Source: Falsiroseomonas sp. (lineage in GTDB: Bacteria; Pseudomonadota; Alphaproteobacteria; Acetobacterales; Acetobacteraceae). From it: a stretch of DNA of 35,149 nt. Numbering within the stretch: position 1 is the stretch's first letter; each line of letters starts with the position of its first letter. Shown one piece after another: positions 32,861 through 35,149 of this stretch. The notes below the pieces were generated by a model that worked only from the letters and a program-made list of their open reading frames with translations, was not told the DNA's origin and did not search any database. The stretch spans positions 1 through 35,149 of the forward strand of contig NZ_JAUYTS010000149.1 of the NCBI RefSeq assembly GCF_030695085.1, given 5' to 3'. The position numbers and the translations under genes are program-made.

Positions 32861-33828
32861 ACCATGCCATCCGCATCCACGAATATGGCGGCCCCGAGAA
32901 AATGGTGTGGGAGGAGGTGCCGCTGCCTTCCCCGAAACCCGGTGAGGCCCTGGTCCGCCATCAGGCGGTCGGACTGAATTATATCGACGTCTATTTCCGC
33001 ACCGGCCTCTACAAGGCGCCCGCTTTGCCGGCGACCATCGGCATGGAGGCCGCGGGCGTGGTGGAGGCCGTGGGCGAAGGCGTCACCCATGTCGCACCGG
33101 GCGACCGCGTCGCCTACGCCACCGCACCCATCGGCGCCTATGCCGAGGCGCGGACCATCAAGGCGGACCGCCTGGTGAAGGTGCCGGAGGCGATTGCCTT
33201 CGAACAGGCGGCGGCCATGATGCTGCAGGGCATGACGGCCGGCTTCCTGCTGACGCGCACCTACAAGGTGCAGCCTGGCCAGACCATCCTGATCCATGCC
33301 GCGGCCGGCGGCGTCGGCCTGATCATGACGCAATGGGCCAAGCATCTTGGCTGCACCGTCATCGCCTGTGTCAGCACGGAAGAAAAAGCGGCGCTGGCCA
33401 AGGCGCATGGTGCCGACCATGCGGTGATCGGGCTTGAGACACTGCCGGCGCAGGTGAAGGAGATCACCGGCGGCGCCATGCTGCCCGTGGTCTATGACAG
33501 CGTCGGCCGCGACAGCTTCACGGCCTCGCTCGACTGTCTGGCGCCCTATGGGATGATGGTGTCCTACGGCAACGCATCCGGCCCGGTCACCACGGATATC
33601 GGCATCCTTGCGGCCAAGGGTTCGCTGTATCTCACGCGACCCACGCTCGCGACCTACACGGCCAAGCGTGAGGATCTGGAAGCCCAGGCCGCCGCCCTGT
33701 TCGATGTGGTGGCCAAGGGCGCCGTCCAGATCCGCGTCAACCAGCGCTTCGCGCTGAAGGATGCGGCGGAGGCACACCGGGCGCTGGAGGCGCGGAAGAC
33801 CACGGGCAGCACGGTCCTGCTGCCCTGA
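32857..33828 (+). CDS. quinone oxidoreductase (zeta-crystallin type)
   Basis: A 323-residue member of the MDR (medium-chain reductase) superfamily, without the zinc-ligand cysteines, matching NADPH:quinone reductase (Qor). It has GLNYIDVYFRTGLYKAP (39-55), PATIGMEAAGVVEAVGEGV (58-76), and the NADPH-binding HAAAGGVGL (147-155) in the Rossmann fold. Length is typical. It presumably reduces quinones or related carbonyls with NADPH, one or two electrons at a time. Translationally coupled to ogt by ATGA. It converges on the MAPEG gene with a 15-base gap and no terminator visible. Confidence 0.94.
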   Translation: MNHAIRIHEYGGPEKMVWEEVPLPSPKPGEALVRHQAVGLNYIDVYFRTGLYKAPALPATIGMEAAGVVEAVGEGVTHVAPGDRVAYATAPIGAYAEARTIKADRLVKVPEAIAFEQAAAMMLQGMTAGFLLTRTYKVQPGQTILIHAAAGGVGLIMTQWAKHLGCTVIACVSTEEKAALAKAHGADHAVIGLETLPAQVKEITGGAMLPVVYDSVGRDSFTASLDCLAPYGMMVSYGNASGPVTTDIGILAAKGSLYLTRPTLATYTAKREDLEAQAAALFDVVAKGAVQIRVNQRFALKDAAEAHRALEARKTTGSTVLLP

Positions 33829-33843
33829 TGCCGCCAGGCGGGG

Positions 33844-34239
33844 CTACAGCAGCCCCGCCAGCGCCAGCCCCATGGCGGCGGCGCCCGCCACGCCCATCAT
33901 CGTGAGGGTGAGGCTGGTGCCGAGGACGCGCCAGCGGAACACCTCCGGCTCCCGCCCGATCCCGAGCGCGTGGAAGCCGCGCCCGGCCAGCAGCGTCACG
34001 CCCAGTACATGCAATGCCCAGACGGGCAGGCCATTCGCCTCGCACAGCGCGAGCAGCAGCAGGGCCAGCGGCACGGCTTCCGCGAAATTTCCGTGCGCCC
34101 GTGCGGCGCGCTCCACCAGGCGGTGGGAGGTACCCAGTGGCTGGTGATACAGGCGGCGGGCCCGGATCACCCTGGTGGCCAGCGCCACGAAGGCCAGCGC
34201 CAGCGGTGCGGCGTAGAAGGCGGTAATGGGCAGCATCAT
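33844..34239 (-). CDS. MAPEG family membrane protein
   Basis: A 131-residue protein with four hydrophobic segments (about 4-22, 52-70, 76-92 and 107-129), of the MAPEG (membrane-associated eicosanoid/glutathione metabolism) family. The conserved loop RAHGNFAEAVPLALLLLALCE is the family signature, with ERAARAHGNFxE as its core. Bacterial MAPEGs may have glutathione transferase or peroxidase activity; the substrate is unknown. Its ATG overlaps the YbaK stop by four bases, so it is translationally coupled to the deacylase gene. Confidence 0.9.
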   Translation of the reverse strand: MMLPITAFYAAPLALAFVALATRVIRARRLYHQPLGTSHRLVERAARAHGNFAEAVPLALLLLALCEANGLPVWALHVLGVTLLAGRGFHALGIGREPEVFRWRVLGTSLTLTMMGVAGAAAMGLALAGLL

Positions 34240-34733
34240 GCATCCTCCCGCACATCGGCCCGCACCCCGCCGGACAGGCGCAGCAGCGCCTCCGGCGTCG
34301 TGGCGAAGACATGCATCGGCGACCCGGCCGCGGCCCAGACCTGATCGTGGCGGAACAGATCCTCATCCAGCAGCACCAGCGGCGGCGTGAGATGCCCCAG
34401 CGGCGCGACACCCCCGATGGCAAAACCTGTCACGTCCCGCACCCAGCCACCGTCTGCGCGTTTCACGTGAAACATCGGCCCCCCGCCGCCATTCAGCGCG
34501 GCGCCGGCCTTCGCCATGTCCACGCGATTGGCGCCGGAGGCAATCACCAGCAGCGGCCGCTCGCCCGCCCGGAACACGATGGATTTGGCAATCTGCGCCA
34601 CCGTGCAGCCCACTGCCGCTGCGGCCTCCGCCGCGCTGCGCGTGCCGTCCGGAAAGGACGTCACGGTATCCGGATGCCCCGCCGCCAACAGCGCCGCCCG
34701 CACCCGTTCGACAGACCCGCCCGACATCGCCAT
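34236..34733 (-). CDS. YbaK/ProX-type aminoacyl-tRNA deacylase
   Basis: A 165-residue trans-editing domain protein that hydrolyses mischarged tRNAs (Cys-tRNA(Pro) or Ala-tRNA(Pro)). QIAKSIVFRAGERPLLVIASGANRVD (47-72) contains the conserved Lys50, and VRDVTGFAIGGVAPLGH (97-113) holds the family's GxxxGGVxPxGH. A stretch of residues 82-92 (GGGGPMFHVKR) in a usually variable loop is encoded by parS site 3. It overlaps MAPEG at its 3' end. It is divergent from hemW with starts only 11 bases apart. Specificity between ProX and YbaK cannot be told. Confidence 0.92.
   Translation of the reverse strand: MAMSGGSVERVRAALLAAGHPDTVTSFPDGTRSAAEAAAAVGCTVAQIAKSIVFRAGERPLLVIASGANRVDMAKAGAALNGGGGPMFHVKRADGGWVRDVTGFAIGGVAPLGHLTPPLVLLDEDLFRHDQVWAAAGSPMHVFATTPEALLRLSGGVRADVREDA
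34459..34474. promoter_or_regulatory. parS site 3 (inside the YbaK-type coding region)
   Basis: CGTTTCACGTGAAACA is 15 of 16 to the palindromic parS consensus read on either strand. It lies inside the YbaK-like gene, where the minus strand encodes MFHVKR (residues 87-92). It is 2.7 kb from site 2 and 5.9 kb from site 1. Confidence 0.93.
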
Positions 34734-34744
34734 ATCTCCGCCTG

Positions 34745-35149
34745 ATGGAAACCCTGGCCCTCTACATCCACTGGCCGTTCTGTGCCGCCAAGTGCCCGTA
34801 TTGCGACTTCAACAGCCATGTGCGGGACCGTGTGGACCAGGCCGCCTTCGCCGCCGCCTTGCGTCAGGAACTGGCCTATGAAGCCGCGCGTGCCAATGTC
34901 GCCGGCCGCCGTCGCCTTGCCAGCATCTTCTTCGGCGGCGGCACGCCGAGCCTCATGGCGCCGTCCACCGCCGCCGCCCTCATCGCCGACGCCCAGCTGC
35001 TGTTCGACCCCGAGCCCGATCTTGAGATCACGCTGGAGGCGAACCCGACCAGCGTGGAACTCCAGAAGCTGCGTGATTTCCGCGCGGCCGGCGTGAACCG
35101 CGTCTCCCTCGGCGTGCAGGCGCTGGACCCTGCCGCGCTGGCCTTCCTC
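34745..35149 (+). CDS. hemW: radical SAM heme chaperone HemW, 5' part
   Basis: The first 135 codons of HemW, formerly mistaken for oxygen-independent coproporphyrinogen oxidase; it carries heme and has a radical-SAM [4Fe-4S] cluster. The signature reads IHWPFCAAKCPYCDFNSH (8-25), with the CxxxCxxC ligands Cys14, Cys18 and Cys21. IFFGGGTPSLM (60-70), ITLEANPTS and GVNRVSLGVQALDP follow; the frame is open to the last base of the window. HemW lacks the fourth Cys of HemN, and here the motif has CxxxCxxC followed by DF, as in HemW. It starts 11 bases from the YbaK start, so the promoter must overlap that gene. Confidence 0.95.
   Translation, partial: METLALYIHWPFCAAKCPYCDFNSHVRDRVDQAAFAAALRQELAYEAARANVAGRRRLASIFFGGGTPSLMAPSTAAALIADAQLLFDPEPDLEITLEANPTSVELQKLRDFRAAGVNRVSLGVQALDPAALAFL

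Overview
This window is a densely packed, GC-rich piece of an alphaproteobacterial chromosome. The likeliest home is the Rhodospirillales/Acetobacteraceae (Roseomonas-like). That placement rests on gene order and protein style (mnmE-mnmG-rsmG-parA-parB, lnt followed by a small XRE regulator, a DUF2244 gene divergent from nth, a TypA/adenosine kinase/bactofilin stretch), not on a database search. Almost everything recognisable is core or housekeeping. The only mobile-element trace is the last ~31 codons of an IS481-type transposase at the left edge. I found no CRISPR array, tRNA, rRNA, prophage or defence island.

Layout. 1-3.1 kb: transposase remnant, a coupled AmpG-like permease/DUF486 membrane protein pair, a double AbrB-fold regulator and an unknown protein. 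3.2-9.4 kb: typA with a clear terminator, a secreted repeat protein with a 15-bp tandem repeat, adenosine/PfkB kinase, EI24-type membrane protein, and bactofilin coupled to a BamE-like lipoprotein. 9.6-15.8 kb: AEC transporter, trpS, secB, lnt, a PraR-like XRE regulator behind a palindromic operator candidate, DUF2244 protein and endonuclease III. 15.8-22.4 kb: a KGG-repeat stress protein, DUF3775 protein, a cobW/WD40/aldo-keto reductase operon, an omega-amino-acid transaminase, and tsaB-rimI. 22.5-26.1 kb: a chemoreceptor and a DegT-family aminotransferase. 26.2-35.1 kb: the chromosome-partition neighbourhood, with a leftward run of [2Fe-2S] ferredoxin, mnmE, mnmG, rsmG, parA and parB, then ogt-qor, a YbaK/MAPEG pair, and the 5' part of hemW, cut by the window end.

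The most informative non-coding signal is three near-perfect parS sites (15 of 16 bases of TGTTTCACGTGAAACA) within 6 kb. One contains the GTG start codon of rsmG, one lies just upstream of mnmE, and one is inside the ybaK reading frame, where it encodes FHVKR. With ParA and ParB adjacent, this is very probably the chromosomal centromere region near oriC, although no dnaA or oriC is visible here. The second signal is a GC-rich intergenic repeat found at three gene 3' ends (about 19.85, 22.45 and 26.1 kb). Its hairpin stems are kept while the stem sequence changes. I did not find a convincing new multi-gene system. The repeat family, the parS placement, the operator-like palindromes and a few unknown proteins are the items worth following up.
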